Assembly: GCA_047974845.1 (NCBI GenBank)
Contig: JBKECQ010000040.1
Span: 1-64,000, forward strand
DNA: 64,000 nt
Direction of reading: 5' to 3'
From: Aminipila sp047974845
GTDB taxonomy: Bacteria; Bacillota; Clostridia; Peptostreptococcales; Anaerovoracaceae
Part shown: in pieces, positions 1 through 6,530 of the stretch
Position numbering within the stretch: position 1 is the stretch's first letter
Layout of the letters: every line of letters starts with the position of its first letter
Position numbers and translations under genes: made by a program
Notes under the pieces: generated by a model
What the model was told of the DNA's origin: nothing
Database searches by the model: none
The model's input: only the letters and a program-made list of their open reading frames with translations

Positions 1-120
1 CGTCAAGACGAGTTTTTAAAGGCACTTGAGGATTTGAAGGTTCAAATCGAGAACAGATTAGGAGCCAAGTGCAAAATACAAGTTGCTAATATTGATAATA
101 GGGAATTAGAATTAATTTAG
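1..120 (+). CDS. 3' end of an unidentified chromosomal gene (partial)
   Basis: The reading frame is open from base 1 to a TAG at 118-120 and encodes the last 39 residues of a protein whose start lies outside the window. The fragment is charged and ends in ELELI. I do not recognise the family. It matters mainly for context: it is transcribed rightwards, towards the element, opposite to most genes right of 8.7 kb, and a hairpin followed by a T-rich run at 286-316 could end its transcript. Confidence 0.6.
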   Translation, partial: RQDEFLKALEDLKVQIENRLGAKCKIQVANIDNRELELI

Positions 121-142
121 AAGATAGATTTTAGTTTTTAGC

Positions 143-208
143 TTTGATTCTAAAGAAGAGGACGGGTAGCCTTATTTTAAAGATACATAACTATTCCTAA
201 AATATTCA
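143..208 (+). repeat. Left direct repeat (attL) of the virus-like element
   Basis: This 66-bp sequence recurs at 7860-7925 with two differences. Its right end carries the arm TAACTATTCC (188-197) followed by TAAAATATTCA. Unlike the right copy it does not continue into the opposite arm directly; an inverted, imperfect version of the arm (ending GGAATAGTTA) appears only at 252-270, after about 43 bp of element sequence. Confidence 0.85.
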
Positions 209-285
209 AGGCGAGATTTGCTGTAACTATTGGAAATACAATAATCTTGAAAATAATATAGGAATAGTTAAAAGTCAAATTAAAG

Positions 286-316
286 TAAGGGAATCATACC
301 CTTATTATTTTTTACT
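286..316 (+). terminator. Hairpin plus T-rich run left of the first element gene
   Basis: TAAGGG (286-291) pairs with CCCTTA (299-304) and is followed by a T-rich stretch. It would stop rightward transcription arriving from the chromosome and so insulate the element. The stem is short, so confidence is moderate. Confidence 0.5.
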
Positions 317-357
317 CTTTTTAAGTAATTAAATTAATCTATTATATCCCAAGAGGA

Positions 358-390
358 AAAACCTCACGCATATGTGCGTGGGGTTTTTTT
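358..390 (+). terminator. Strong intrinsic terminator 30 bp upstream of the first element gene
   Basis: A 13-bp stem (358-370 with 375-387, one G-U pair) has a 4-base loop and runs into seven T's (384-390). A competing small stem, GAGG (353-356) with CCTC (362-365), could open it. It lies between the element edge and the first gene, so it either blocks chromosomal read-through or acts as an attenuator for the early genes. Confidence 0.75.
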
Positions 391-422
391 ATTCTCTTCT
401 GAAAAAGAAGGGAGTAAATACT

Positions 423-851
423 ATGTTAAATTGTTTGCAAGTAAAAGATATATTATGTGGCACGCCAGAAGAAAGAACTGACGAAACAAACGCGGTTCTT
501 GCTTTTTTTGGAAAGCGTGTTCATGATGTGTCTTTTTTTGTTGGTCTGAATGGAGACTTTGGGGCTAATGTAATCTACTGGTCACAAGATGTACCTGCCG
601 CCATTGAAGCGAAGTGTGAAGAGTATGCAGAGCAAAACCCAGGAACAGAACCAATATTTATTGCGGTTATGTCAGAAAGTGAAAGGACCTGGGCATATAA
701 TGCTATTTCTCACATGGTAAAGCTATCTGAAAAGAATATTGAAAATTCAAAGTCTACGGGCAACGGTGAGGCATATATCACAGAAACAAAAGAACGTGAT
801 ATATACGCAAATCTGATAAAACGATTTGAACCTGATAAGAAAGAGGAGTAG
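423..851 (+). CDS. Unknown acidic protein, first gene of the element (142 aa)
   Basis: The frame is open from 372, but the ATG at 423 is preferred because GAAGGGAG lies 10 bases upstream. The product is soluble and acidic, with no signal peptide or membrane segment, and ends in a charged tail. I recognise no family. It is the only non-structural-looking gene left of the GC-rich region, so it is the best candidate for a replication, control or host-takeover factor. That is inference from position alone. Confidence 0.7.
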   Translation: MLNCLQVKDILCGTPEERTDETNAVLAFFGKRVHDVSFFVGLNGDFGANVIYWSQDVPAAIEAKCEEYAEQNPGTEPIFIAVMSESERTWAYNAISHMVKLSEKNIENSKSTGNGEAYITETKERDIYANLIKRFEPDKKEE

Positions 852-929
852 GGCTTTTTCTCTACTATATTTCAAATAAATACATAGGCTGTTGTGCATG
901 GTTCAGCCATTAAGCAATTATAAATCAAA

Positions 930-1270
930 AACCAGGGTGTGGACGAGCCAACGCATAAAATCGCCCCGGGGCTTCATATAGACCCGTCAAGCGGCGACAA
1001 AAACCGCTATATAAATTTTTGGGGTGGGCGACTGGTGTGGTCGTCAAAAGAGTGCAATTTTGCGAAGCCTGTGGACAGTCAACAGGCAATTTTTTGGCGG
1101 CGAGTTGCAGGGTCGGGCTATTCGCCCGGCATGGCAAAAAAGGAAATTATGAGGGCACAGTTACCCCAAGGGTCGCACGCTGTTTACAAGTGCGAGCGTG
1201 CCAAGGGAGTTTGAGGGCTTGGCGAGAGCCCTCATAATAATGTTTGATGGGGCAAGCCCCAAACCCCAAA
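930..1270 (+). other. GC-rich, hairpin-dense non-coding block (candidate structured RNA or replication origin)
   Basis: The stretch 852-1295 has no convincing gene. Lines counted by eye are about 48-55% G+C against about 35% in the ATPase gene. It packs many stems: 1029-1032/1040-1043, 1067-1072/1082-1087 (GCCTGT/ACAGGC), 1114-1118/1124-1128 (CGGGC/GCCCG), 1175-1180/1196-1201 (GCACGC/GCGTGC), 1213-1219/1227-1233 (GAGGGCT/AGCCCTC) and 1249-1253/1256-1260 (GGGGC/GCCCC). Overlapping small frames here lack ribosome binding sites. A cis-acting origin, packaging signal or structured RNA all fit; the sequence does not decide between them. Confidence 0.6.
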
Positions 1271-1295
1271 GCTGATATGAAAGGAATGGTTTTCG

Positions 1296-1514
1296 ATGGG
1301 AGTATTACAGATTATAACTATATTCATGATTTTTGCAGTTGTATGGATATGTACTCAAATTGCTTGGAAAATGATTGAAGGAAAAATGATACTAAAGCAA
1401 CAAGAACGTTGCATGGATTTAGCATATAGCAAAGGAATTCGTCTGATTGCTCAAGGTCTGAGTGAATATAGAAATATGAGGGAGTTGGTAAAACGTGGGT
1501 CTGATAAAATGTAA
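1296..1514 (+). CDS. Small one-TM membrane protein (72 aa)
   Basis: The ATG at 1296 follows an AAGGA ten bases upstream. Residues about 4-25 form one hydrophobic helix, followed by a basic, helical cytoplasmic part. The family is not recognised. The gene opens a run of overlapping genes that leads to the packaging ATPase: the next gene starts inside its last 20 bases. A virion-membrane or assembly role is plausible from context only. Confidence 0.7.
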   Translation: MGVLQIITIFMIFAVVWICTQIAWKMIEGKMILKQQERCMDLAYSKGIRLIAQGLSEYRNMRELVKRGSDKM

Positions 1515-1851
1515 ATTGTGCGGGTATGAAGCCACTGATGGGCGAACTATTCATGGACATTTCATGAAAAACCACTATAAAGAGTACAAACAAACTGGTT
1601 GCGACCTTGAAAAACTTACAGAGGGATATACACGCACAAGGTCTAATGTGTATCGAAAAAAGAAGAAAGAGGACGAGGAAATGGCAAAAGAAACAAAAAT
1701 ATTAAAGAACGATAAGCCCCAAAACTTAAGGTTACTCAACAAGTCAAATAGACAAGAACTTGAAGCATATAACGAGGGCTACAGATATTACGATCCGGAT
1801 GAGCAAATTGCATATACAACTAGTGAAGTTAAGGAAGAGGGGTGGATATAA
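1495..1851 (+). CDS. C2H2 zinc-finger protein of the element (118 aa)
   Basis: The frame starts with GTG at 1495, preceded by GAGGGAG within the previous gene, so translation is probably coupled. Residues 6-27 hold CxxC and, 13 residues on, HxxxxxH-type ligands (CKLCGYEA then HGHFMKNH), the pattern of a classical zinc finger. The rest is lysine- and glutamate-rich. Known: small C2H2 proteins are frequent in archaeal viruses and rarer in bacterial phages. A DNA-binding regulatory role is inferred. Confidence 0.75.
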   Translation: MGLIKCKLCGYEATDGRTIHGHFMKNHYKEYKQTGCDLEKLTEGYTRTRSNVYRKKKKEDEEMAKETKILKNDKPQNLRLLNKSNRQELEAYNEGYRYYDPDEQIAYTTSEVKEEGWI

Positions 1852-2186
1852 TGAGTTTACTTGATGAAGCAATGGGAAATGAAGAATTTGAAGCAACAGA
1901 AAGTGTAGGAGGTGTGACAACAGAACCTCAACAACCACAATTTAGGCTAACTGATTTTTTACCTAATATTGATTTTATCCTTGCAGAAACAGGAGAAGGC
2001 AATATTGAAAACTATATACAACACCCACTGAATTTTAAAAGTAGCAAAGGTATAGCACAAATGCTTAGAGGTTTTACAGGAATATGCGGAAGTCTTAACT
2101 ATGCCATTATAGATATTACCCTTGGGGCATTTGAAATTATGAGGGAGGGCAGAGAGCAACATGAAACTACTGACAGAACGGAATAA
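1851..2186 (+). CDS. Unknown element protein upstream of the ATPase (111 aa)
   Basis: Two in-frame starts exist: GTG at 1842 and ATG at 1851. The ATG is preferred because AGGAAGAGGGG sits at 1831-1841 and the ATG overlaps the previous stop (TAATG). The N-terminal 35 residues are acidic and likely disordered; the remainder is mixed. Its last 26 bases overlap the ATPase gene, suggesting tight co-expression with packaging. No family is recognised. Confidence 0.65.
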   Translation: MSLLDEAMGNEEFEATESVGGVTTEPQQPQFRLTDFLPNIDFILAETGEGNIENYIQHPLNFKSSKGIAQMLRGFTGICGSLNYAIIDITLGAFEIMREGREQHETTDRTE

Positions 2187-2787
2187 TCACATATTTGTCT
2201 GTGGTCAAACAAGGAGTGGCAAGACATATTTTACAGCTAGAGCACTAGAACAACTTCATCGCCCAGTATTATTCTTTAATGTGCAAGACGAGGACTTGCC
2301 AAAAAGTTTTATTACTATTAAATACAATGAAGTAACAACCTCACAACTCATGGAAGCGCTAAGGAGTGGGGCAAAAATTGATTTAAGGCTACCTCTTGAT
2401 ATAGAGCAAACAAATACTCTCATAAGTCATATAATTATGAAACTTATGGGTGCAGGGTATAGCGAAAAAGCACCTATCTATGTAGTGATAGACGAATGTC
2501 ACTTGCTTAAAAATAATGGTAAGGAATCAGCTATACAATCAGCAACAAGAGGTCTTAAACGCGGTGTGCGTTGTATATTTATAACTCAACGCCCTGCTTT
2601 ATGCGATAAAACATTATATACGCAATCAGCAGAACAGTATATTTTTTATGTGGCGTCCAGTGAAAAGGAATATCTAAAGAATAAAGGTTTAGATTATGAC
2701 AAGTGCAAAAAAGATTGGGAAAAGCTAGGAGAATATAGTTACATGTTTTATGACGGATTTATCCTTGAGGGTAGGAAAGGAATTTAG
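2161..2787 (+). CDS. FtsK/HerA-superfamily genome-packaging ATPase (208 aa)
   Basis: Walker A GQTRSGKT lies at residues 15-22, Walker B is IYVVIDE with D111/E112, and a sensor-like FITQRP is near residue 140-145. The order and the small size, with no translocase wHTH and no membrane domain, match the A32/PRD1-P9-type packaging ATPases of membrane-containing icosahedral viruses rather than cellular FtsK or a two-domain tailed-phage terminase. It would drive DNA into preformed capsids. The ATG at 2161 follows GAGGGAGGGCAGAG. It is the clearest virus hallmark in the element. A plasmid-type HerA-like ATPase is the alternative, less likely next to lysis and capsid-like genes. Confidence 0.85.
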   Translation: MKLLTERNNHIFVCGQTRSGKTYFTARALEQLHRPVLFFNVQDEDLPKSFITIKYNEVTTSQLMEALRSGAKIDLRLPLDIEQTNTLISHIIMKLMGAGYSEKAPIYVVIDECHLLKNNGKESAIQSATRGLKRGVRCIFITQRPALCDKTLYTQSAEQYIFYVASSEKEYLKNKGLDYDKCKKDWEKLGEYSYMFYDGFILEGRKGI

Positions 2788-2788
2788 C

Positions 2789-3226
2789 ATGAAGTATCTA
2801 CATAATATTGAACCAGGTCTAGATATGTATTTAATTAATGGAAGGGCTAAACCTGTTCCGACAGAAGAGTACTTAAAATATAGAATAGATGAATTGAACC
2901 CAGATATTGTAAAATCAATAAAAACAGCATGGAAAAAAGGACACACAGTGTATCATTCTGCTATTGATTCAATAATATCCATTCAAGATGAGTGCCTAGA
3001 AAAGGCAAAACGATATGTTGGATATAGATATTTAGGCACATATAGCTATCTTGATGTATTTGGGGAGAATGCCGAAGAGGAATATCGTTGGGCTAGGCAT
3101 GAAAAGCAAAAAATATATATGGAAGAGCGATTGTCTGATATGCAACAGCAAATGTGGGAAATGCAAAAGTTACTTTTAAATTTGTCAAAGGCACAACAGC
3201 AGAATTCACTAAGACAGGCAATATAA
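2789..3226 (+). CDS. Unknown element protein with C-terminal coiled coil (145 aa)
   Basis: The frame is open from 2750, but the ATG at 2789 follows AGGAAAGG and starts just after the ATPase stop, so this start is chosen. The last 45 residues (EERLSDMQQQMWEMQKLL region) form a heptad-like Gln/Met/Leu coiled coil. No family is recognised. It closes the first transcription unit: a terminator follows at 3231. Its place between the ATPase and the capsid-like genes corresponds to a variable slot in halopaniviruses. Confidence 0.7.
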   Translation: MKYLHNIEPGLDMYLINGRAKPVPTEEYLKYRIDELNPDIVKSIKTAWKKGHTVYHSAIDSIISIQDECLEKAKRYVGYRYLGTYSYLDVFGENAEEEYRWARHEKQKIYMEERLSDMQQQMWEMQKLLLNLSKAQQQNSLRQAI

Positions 3227-3230
3227 TTCT

Positions 3231-3260
3231 TAAAGGGTGGGAAACCACTCTTTTTATTTT
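3231..3260 (+). terminator. Terminator between the early/packaging and structural units
   Basis: AAAGGGTGG (3232-3240) pairs with CCACTCTTT (3245-3253, one G-U pair) across GAAA and continues into a T-rich run. It separates the first unit from the strong promoter at 3275. Confidence 0.75.
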
Positions 3261-3274
3261 ATTTAAAAATTGTC

Positions 3275-3305
3275 TTGACACCTCTTAAAGAGGCAATGTT
3301 ATAAT
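3275..3305 (+). promoter_or_regulatory. Promoter with 19-bp spacer and internal dyad, for the structural genes
   Basis: A perfect -35 TTGACA (3275-3280) and a perfect -10 TATAAT (3300-3305) are separated by 19 bases, two more than optimal. The dyad CCTCTTAAAGAGG (3281-3293) begins right after the -35 box. Known: over-long spacers with a central dyad are the signature of MerR-family promoters, where the activator untwists the DNA. An ordinary repressor operator would also fit. No regulator gene of the MerR type is visible in the element. Confidence 0.75.
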
Positions 3306-3354
3306 GCGTGTTAACATAATATATTTATCATTTTATTTGAATAGGGGGTATAAA

Positions 3355-3591
3355 ATGGCTAAGAAATTAGGGGAAGTTACTAATCCTTTAACCGCGTCAG
3401 GTGGCAGTGTGTTAAGCCCCAGCGATTGGATTAGTAGAATTTTATTTGTTGCATGGATTGGAGCAATCTTTGCGATTGGTTCAAAGGTACTGAATTTTGC
3501 GGACAAGTATGTTCCAGGGAATAACACGCCAACAGGCATGGCAAATGCTACAGTAATGCCTACTTCATCACCAGGCGTGCAACAATTTTAG
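3355..3591 (+). CDS. Small one-TM protein ahead of the capsid-like genes (78 aa)
   Basis: The frame extends up to 3304, but the ATG at 3355 has AGGGGG at the right distance and lies downstream of the promoter's start region. One hydrophobic helix covers about residues 28-46, with polar, Gly/Pro/Thr-rich ends. It is the first gene of the structural unit. Known: in P23-77-like viruses a small membrane protein gene sits just before the small major capsid gene. A virion-membrane role is inferred. Confidence 0.75.
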   Translation: MAKKLGEVTNPLTASGGSVLSPSDWISRILFVAWIGAIFAIGSKVLNFADKYVPGNNTPTGMANATVMPTSSPGVQQF

Positions 3592-3611
3592 AAAAGGGGG
3601 ATATAAAAAAT

Positions 3612-4094
3612 ATGGCTTTTGATGTAAATAGAGCATATAGAGGAAATTGGGGAGCTTCAGATATTATTGGGGCAGATACGGTTCCTCTGATTAAGAATGA
3701 ATGGAAGATAATGGGTCAAGTTGTTATTCCTGCCGACCAACTTGTCGGACTTGGTTTCGGTGGAATAGGGACGCAAGACGCCGCACCAGGTAGGCTTTAT
3801 GTTTCGTTAAAGGATACGGAAAAGAAACCTATTGAAGGGCAGTTTAGAATTGAAATCATGAGTAGTAATGATGTGCCACTCGGTAGTCGTCCCGTTCTAA
3901 TTGACTATGATTTAGCTACCACAGCACTAGGAGCAGTAAACAGAACTGAACGTTTACCAATGCCCTTTGCAAATATTGTGCTTTCTAAAGACAAGAAATT
4001 TGTATTTAAAGTAAAAAATACTGCAAGTTTAGCACAAACTTTGTCAAGAGCAAATAGTGATGTTGAAATTGATGTAACTAAACAGCTTGTATAA
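3612..4094 (+). CDS. Beta-rich protein, candidate single-jelly-roll (small) major capsid protein (160 aa)
   Basis: The product has no signal, TM helix or enzymatic motif; after about residue 30 it alternates short hydrophobic strands with Gly/Pro/Asn turns (for example GRLYVSLKD, GQFRIEIMS), as expected for an all-beta fold. It follows the strongest promoter in the element and has a good AGGGGG site, suiting an abundant protein. Known: small major capsid proteins of halopaniviruses are single jelly rolls of about 170-230 aa encoded near the packaging ATPase. The assignment rests on size, position and strand pattern, not on recognised homology. Confidence 0.65.
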   Translation: MAFDVNRAYRGNWGASDIIGADTVPLIKNEWKIMGQVVIPADQLVGLGFGGIGTQDAAPGRLYVSLKDTEKKPIEGQFRIEIMSSNDVPLGSRPVLIDYDLATTALGAVNRTERLPMPFANIVLSKDKKFVFKVKNTASLAQTLSRANSDVEIDVTKQLV

Positions 4095-4100
4095 GCTTTC

Positions 4101-4127
4101 AAGAGGGGGCGAAAGCTCCCTTCTTTT
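4101..4127 (+). terminator. Weak hairpin plus TTTT after the first capsid-like gene
   Basis: AAGAGGG (4101-4107) can pair with CCCTTCTT (4118-4125) with one bulge, followed by T's. An alternative stem, AGCTTTC with GAAAGCT (4094-4100 with 4111-4117), competes with it. The next gene has its own strong AGGAGG at 4128, so a leaky terminator setting the ratio of the first protein to those downstream is plausible. Confidence 0.4.
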
Positions 4128-4140
4128 AGGAGGATAGGAA

Positions 4141-4551
4141 TTGAGAGAATTTGAAAAATTTGAGAATATATCATATCCATATATTTTTAGAAAATCTATT
4201 CCACCAGGGGAAAAAGGTTGCATGAGTATACCTCTAACAGGTCATGGTTACATAACACAAGTTACGGTTAATTTTGCACTTGGTGAAGATGGTACACTTC
4301 ATATTCGTCCTTTTGTTGAACTCCCTGGAGAGATAACGCAAGAGCTTTTACGTTATGCCGGGGATAATTATCTTAGTGGTGATGGGACTTCATACAAATT
4401 ACCTTGTTATCAGGAAATAGAAAACCACACACTTTTAAAAGTTAGTTATGAAAACACTGCTACAGACCCAAAATCAGCAGATAGTATAATTATGGTTGAT
4501 ATAATCTGCCAATATGATGGTTATATAGAGCCTAAAAATATAATAGAGTAG
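4141..4551 (+). CDS. Beta-rich protein, second capsid-like candidate (136 aa)
   Basis: The start is TTG at 4141, supported by AGGAGG seven bases upstream. The sequence has a strand-rich pattern (YITQVTVNFAL, LHIRPFVEL, SIIMVDIICQY) with no membrane segment. It could be a second single-jelly-roll capsid or penton protein. It is shorter than the large capsid protein of known halopaniviruses (about 230-290 aa), so the element's capsid may be built differently. Function is inferred from context. Confidence 0.6.
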   Translation: MREFEKFENISYPYIFRKSIPPGEKGCMSIPLTGHGYITQVTVNFALGEDGTLHIRPFVELPGEITQELLRYAGDNYLSGDGTSYKLPCYQEIENHTLLKVSYENTATDPKSADSIIMVDIICQYDGYIEPKNIIE

Positions 4552-4559
4552 GTGATGTC

Positions 4560-5117
4560 ATGGCAGGAAGTAAAATTTATATGAGTAATATAATGGAGCA
4601 GTTAAAATCTGATGTGCAAGACTATACAAAAGATTTACAAAATGTACTAAATGGAATAAATGGAATGGTCGCTGAACTCCGAAATGTTAAAAACGCAGTA
4701 ACTTCAAATATAACAGATATTAATGTAAGGCCATCTGAAACATTGAGGGCACACTTAACACATCCTTCTGTAAACTTTGAAATTGATAATACCACAACAC
4801 AAGACTATAATCTATTAATGATGCAATGTTTAACAAGGGGCGTCATAAGATTAAAATTTCATTTCATTACAGACAGTGGCTGTCGGGAAACTGTTTTTGT
4901 ACAAAGTGGAGATTTTAAGGCTACTAGAGAAATAGCAAATTGGCAAGAGGCAATTATTGATGTACCAAGTAATCCTAGTAATTATATTAAAATTGGTGTA
5001 ACTGCGGGTGGTAGGGGCTTTACTGTCGGCATACCAGAAAATACGGTACGAGTTTATTATGATATCGTTGATATAGTAAATGGGAGTGCAGTTTCTGCTG
5101 CTATTCCATGCAAATAG
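4560..5117 (+). CDS. Coiled-coil plus beta-domain protein, candidate capsid or spike protein (185 aa)
   Basis: ATG at 4560 follows TAGGTGAT. Residues 1-55 form an alpha-helical heptad segment; residues about 60-185 are strand-rich, with Gly/Asn turns. A helical stalk followed by a beta domain is typical of trimeric spikes or minor capsid proteins, but also suits a large capsid variant with an N-terminal arm. It sits third in the structural unit. No enzymatic motif is seen. Confidence 0.6.
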   Translation: MAGSKIYMSNIMEQLKSDVQDYTKDLQNVLNGINGMVAELRNVKNAVTSNITDINVRPSETLRAHLTHPSVNFEIDNTTTQDYNLLMMQCLTRGVIRLKFHFITDSGCRETVFVQSGDFKATREIANWQEAIIDVPSNPSNYIKIGVTAGGRGFTVGIPENTVRVYYDIVDIVNGSAVSAAIPCK

Positions 5118-5129
5118 GGAGAATTTATT

Positions 5130-5399
5130 ATGAACAAACATGATTTAAGAGAACCAAACAGACCTTATTCAGAAGCTAAGGATAAGTTTATGAAAAAGTA
5201 TGACAAGAGCATTAAGGGACTGTGCAATTATCACAAAGGACTGGAAACCTTTGTATGCTTTGAAGTGCTTTGTGCAAACGCTAGAGCCTTTGCTCGTGGT
5301 GATATTAAAGAAATATGGGCAGGCGCAGGAGTTCTTGACATGAAAGAACTATGCCGTGACGTAAAAATGCTTGATAGTCTAGCAAAGTATAACTGGTAG
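5130..5399 (+). CDS. Unknown small helical protein (89 aa)
   Basis: ATG at 5130 follows AGGGAGAA just after the previous stop. The product is charged, helix-rich and carries four cysteines, with no TM segment. I recognise no family. Just downstream the near-palindrome TAGGGTTAACCCCTA spans its stop and the gap before the next gene and could form a small hairpin. Confidence 0.6.
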   Translation: MNKHDLREPNRPYSEAKDKFMKKYDKSIKGLCNYHKGLETFVCFEVLCANARAFARGDIKEIWAGAGVLDMKELCRDVKMLDSLAKYNW

Positions 5400-5433
5400 G
5401 GTTAACCCCTATCAGAAGAAAGGGGATTGAACA

Positions 5434-5916
5434 ATGGCATTAGTTTTAGTAAATAAAGATGGTTCTAGTAATGCTAAGCCAGGAGATACCGTTGTACATG
5501 GTGGTGGCATGACGACCATACATAATGATGGCACAAAAACAACTATACCACTTCCTGGGGTAGGCAGTACAAAAAATTACAGCACAGTTGTTGATATTAT
5601 GAATAAAATCACAAAGGATAGTTCTTCTTGGGCTACAGGTGGTAGCAGAAAAAGGAATAATAATGCGACACGTGATGTTTCATCGCCAGCTACCTCTGCT
5701 GTAAAAACTTTTGATAGTGAAGAAAATTATGATAATTTTACAACACCTGGTTCTGGGCTTAATGATTATTATTGTTTAAGGTTTGACCCTATGTCAGCTG
5801 TAAATGGTACAATACCAAATTACAGTGGAAACGGTGGTGTTAAGGCAAGTAATATAGTCGGCTATGGAATAATAGGTCTTGTACTCATAGCCGTGTTAGA
5901 TAAGTTAATAGGGTAG
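5434..5916 (+). CDS. Gly/Ser/Thr-rich protein with C-terminal membrane anchor (160 aa)
   Basis: ATG at 5434 follows AAAGGGG. The first 135 residues are polar, rich in Gly, Asn, Ser and Thr and apparently low in helix. The last 20 residues (GYGIIGLVLIAVLDKLIG) form a single TM helix. This tail-anchored layout suits a virion membrane protein that links the inner membrane to the capsid. Four further small TM genes follow, which is typical of viruses with an internal membrane. Confidence 0.65.
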   Translation: MALVLVNKDGSSNAKPGDTVVHGGGMTTIHNDGTKTTIPLPGVGSTKNYSTVVDIMNKITKDSSSWATGGSRKRNNNATRDVSSPATSAVKTFDSEENYDNFTTPGSGLNDYYCLRFDPMSAVNGTIPNYSGNGGVKASNIVGYGIIGLVLIAVLDKLIG

Positions 5917-5927
5917 GTGGGCTATAT

Positions 5928-6119
5928 ATGTTTATACCAGGTAATTGGATTATTCAAAAAGATAAAATTATTGCTAAACATGAAATTAAAGATACAGAAA
6001 TTTATAAAGAAAATGTAAAAGAACTTCCTTTAGAGAATCAATTTACAATTTGGATTAAAAATAACTGGCAATTAGCTATAATTGGAATTACAGCTTTAAT
6101 TGCCTTGATAAAAAATTAA
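5928..6119 (+). CDS. Small C-terminally anchored membrane protein (63 aa)
   Basis: The ATG at 5928 is preceded by GTAGGTGG near the previous stop. Residues 1-42 are polar and charged; residues about 45-61 are a hydrophobic helix ending KN. The family is not recognised. It is one of a series of one-TM proteins probably destined for the virion membrane. Confidence 0.65.
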   Translation: MFIPGNWIIQKDKIIAKHEIKDTEIYKENVKELPLENQFTIWIKNNWQLAIIGITALIALIKN

Positions 6120-6162
6120 TTATGTTGTATTATTAAATAAAAAATAGGAAGGATTTTACAAT

Positions 6163-6402
6163 ATGAGTTTTTTTGAGGATTTAAATACATATATTGAATT
6201 TCTAACAATATATATATGTTTGTCGGGAATTATATTAATTATTTTACTTACTTCTGCATGGAAAGCTATGTATAATCAAAATATTATATATAAAGAAGTG
6301 CAAGAAATACGTAAATTGATAGAATCCCAAATTAAAGAGGGGGAAATGGATAATGGAAGCAATGTTGAATGCACTAATAAGGGGACTAACAGCAGCTGCT
6401 AA
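6163..6402 (+). CDS. Small N-terminally anchored membrane protein (79 aa)
   Basis: ATG at 6163 follows AGGAAGG. A hydrophobic helix covers about residues 12-32, followed by a charged helical domain. The downstream gene overlaps its last 50 bases in another frame. It is probably a virion-membrane or assembly protein; no family is recognised. Confidence 0.65.
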   Translation: MSFFEDLNTYIEFLTIYICLSGIILIILLTSAWKAMYNQNIIYKEVQEIRKLIESQIKEGEMDNGSNVECTNKGTNSSC

Positions 6403-6526
6403 CTTTTTTGTAGCCGCCTGCTCCCTAGCAATCAGCAATCCATGGTTTTTAGCCTTAACAGTATTAATGCTTATTAGTGGTGGTAAATCACTAAAACTTG
6501 GTAAAATATTTGCAGTTAAGGGGTAG
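6353..6526 (+). CDS. Short two-segment hydrophobic protein (57 aa)
   Basis: This frame runs from ATG 6353 to TAG 6524-6526 and overlaps the preceding gene by 50 bases. AGAGGGGG at 6336-6343 is well placed for it. The product has two hydrophobic stretches (about residues 10-27 and 31-43) separated by SNPW, then a basic tail GKSLKLGKIF. The size and composition suggest a small virion-membrane protein; a holin-like role is an alternative because the endolysin gene follows at once. Confidence 0.65.
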   Translation: MEAMLNALIRGLTAAANFFVAACSLAISNPWFLALTVLMLISGGKSLKLGKIFAVKG

Positions 6527-6530
6527 AATC

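Noticed and set aside
939..1237. Two overlapping plus-strand frames (91 and 72 aa) in the GC-rich block
   Set aside because: No ribosome binding sites, no family pattern, composition driven by GC-rich hairpins; a non-coding structured region explains them better.
2161..2787. Conjugation coupling protein or cellular FtsK
   Set aside because: The protein is only 208 aa, has no membrane or gamma domain and no relaxase or conjugation gene is nearby.
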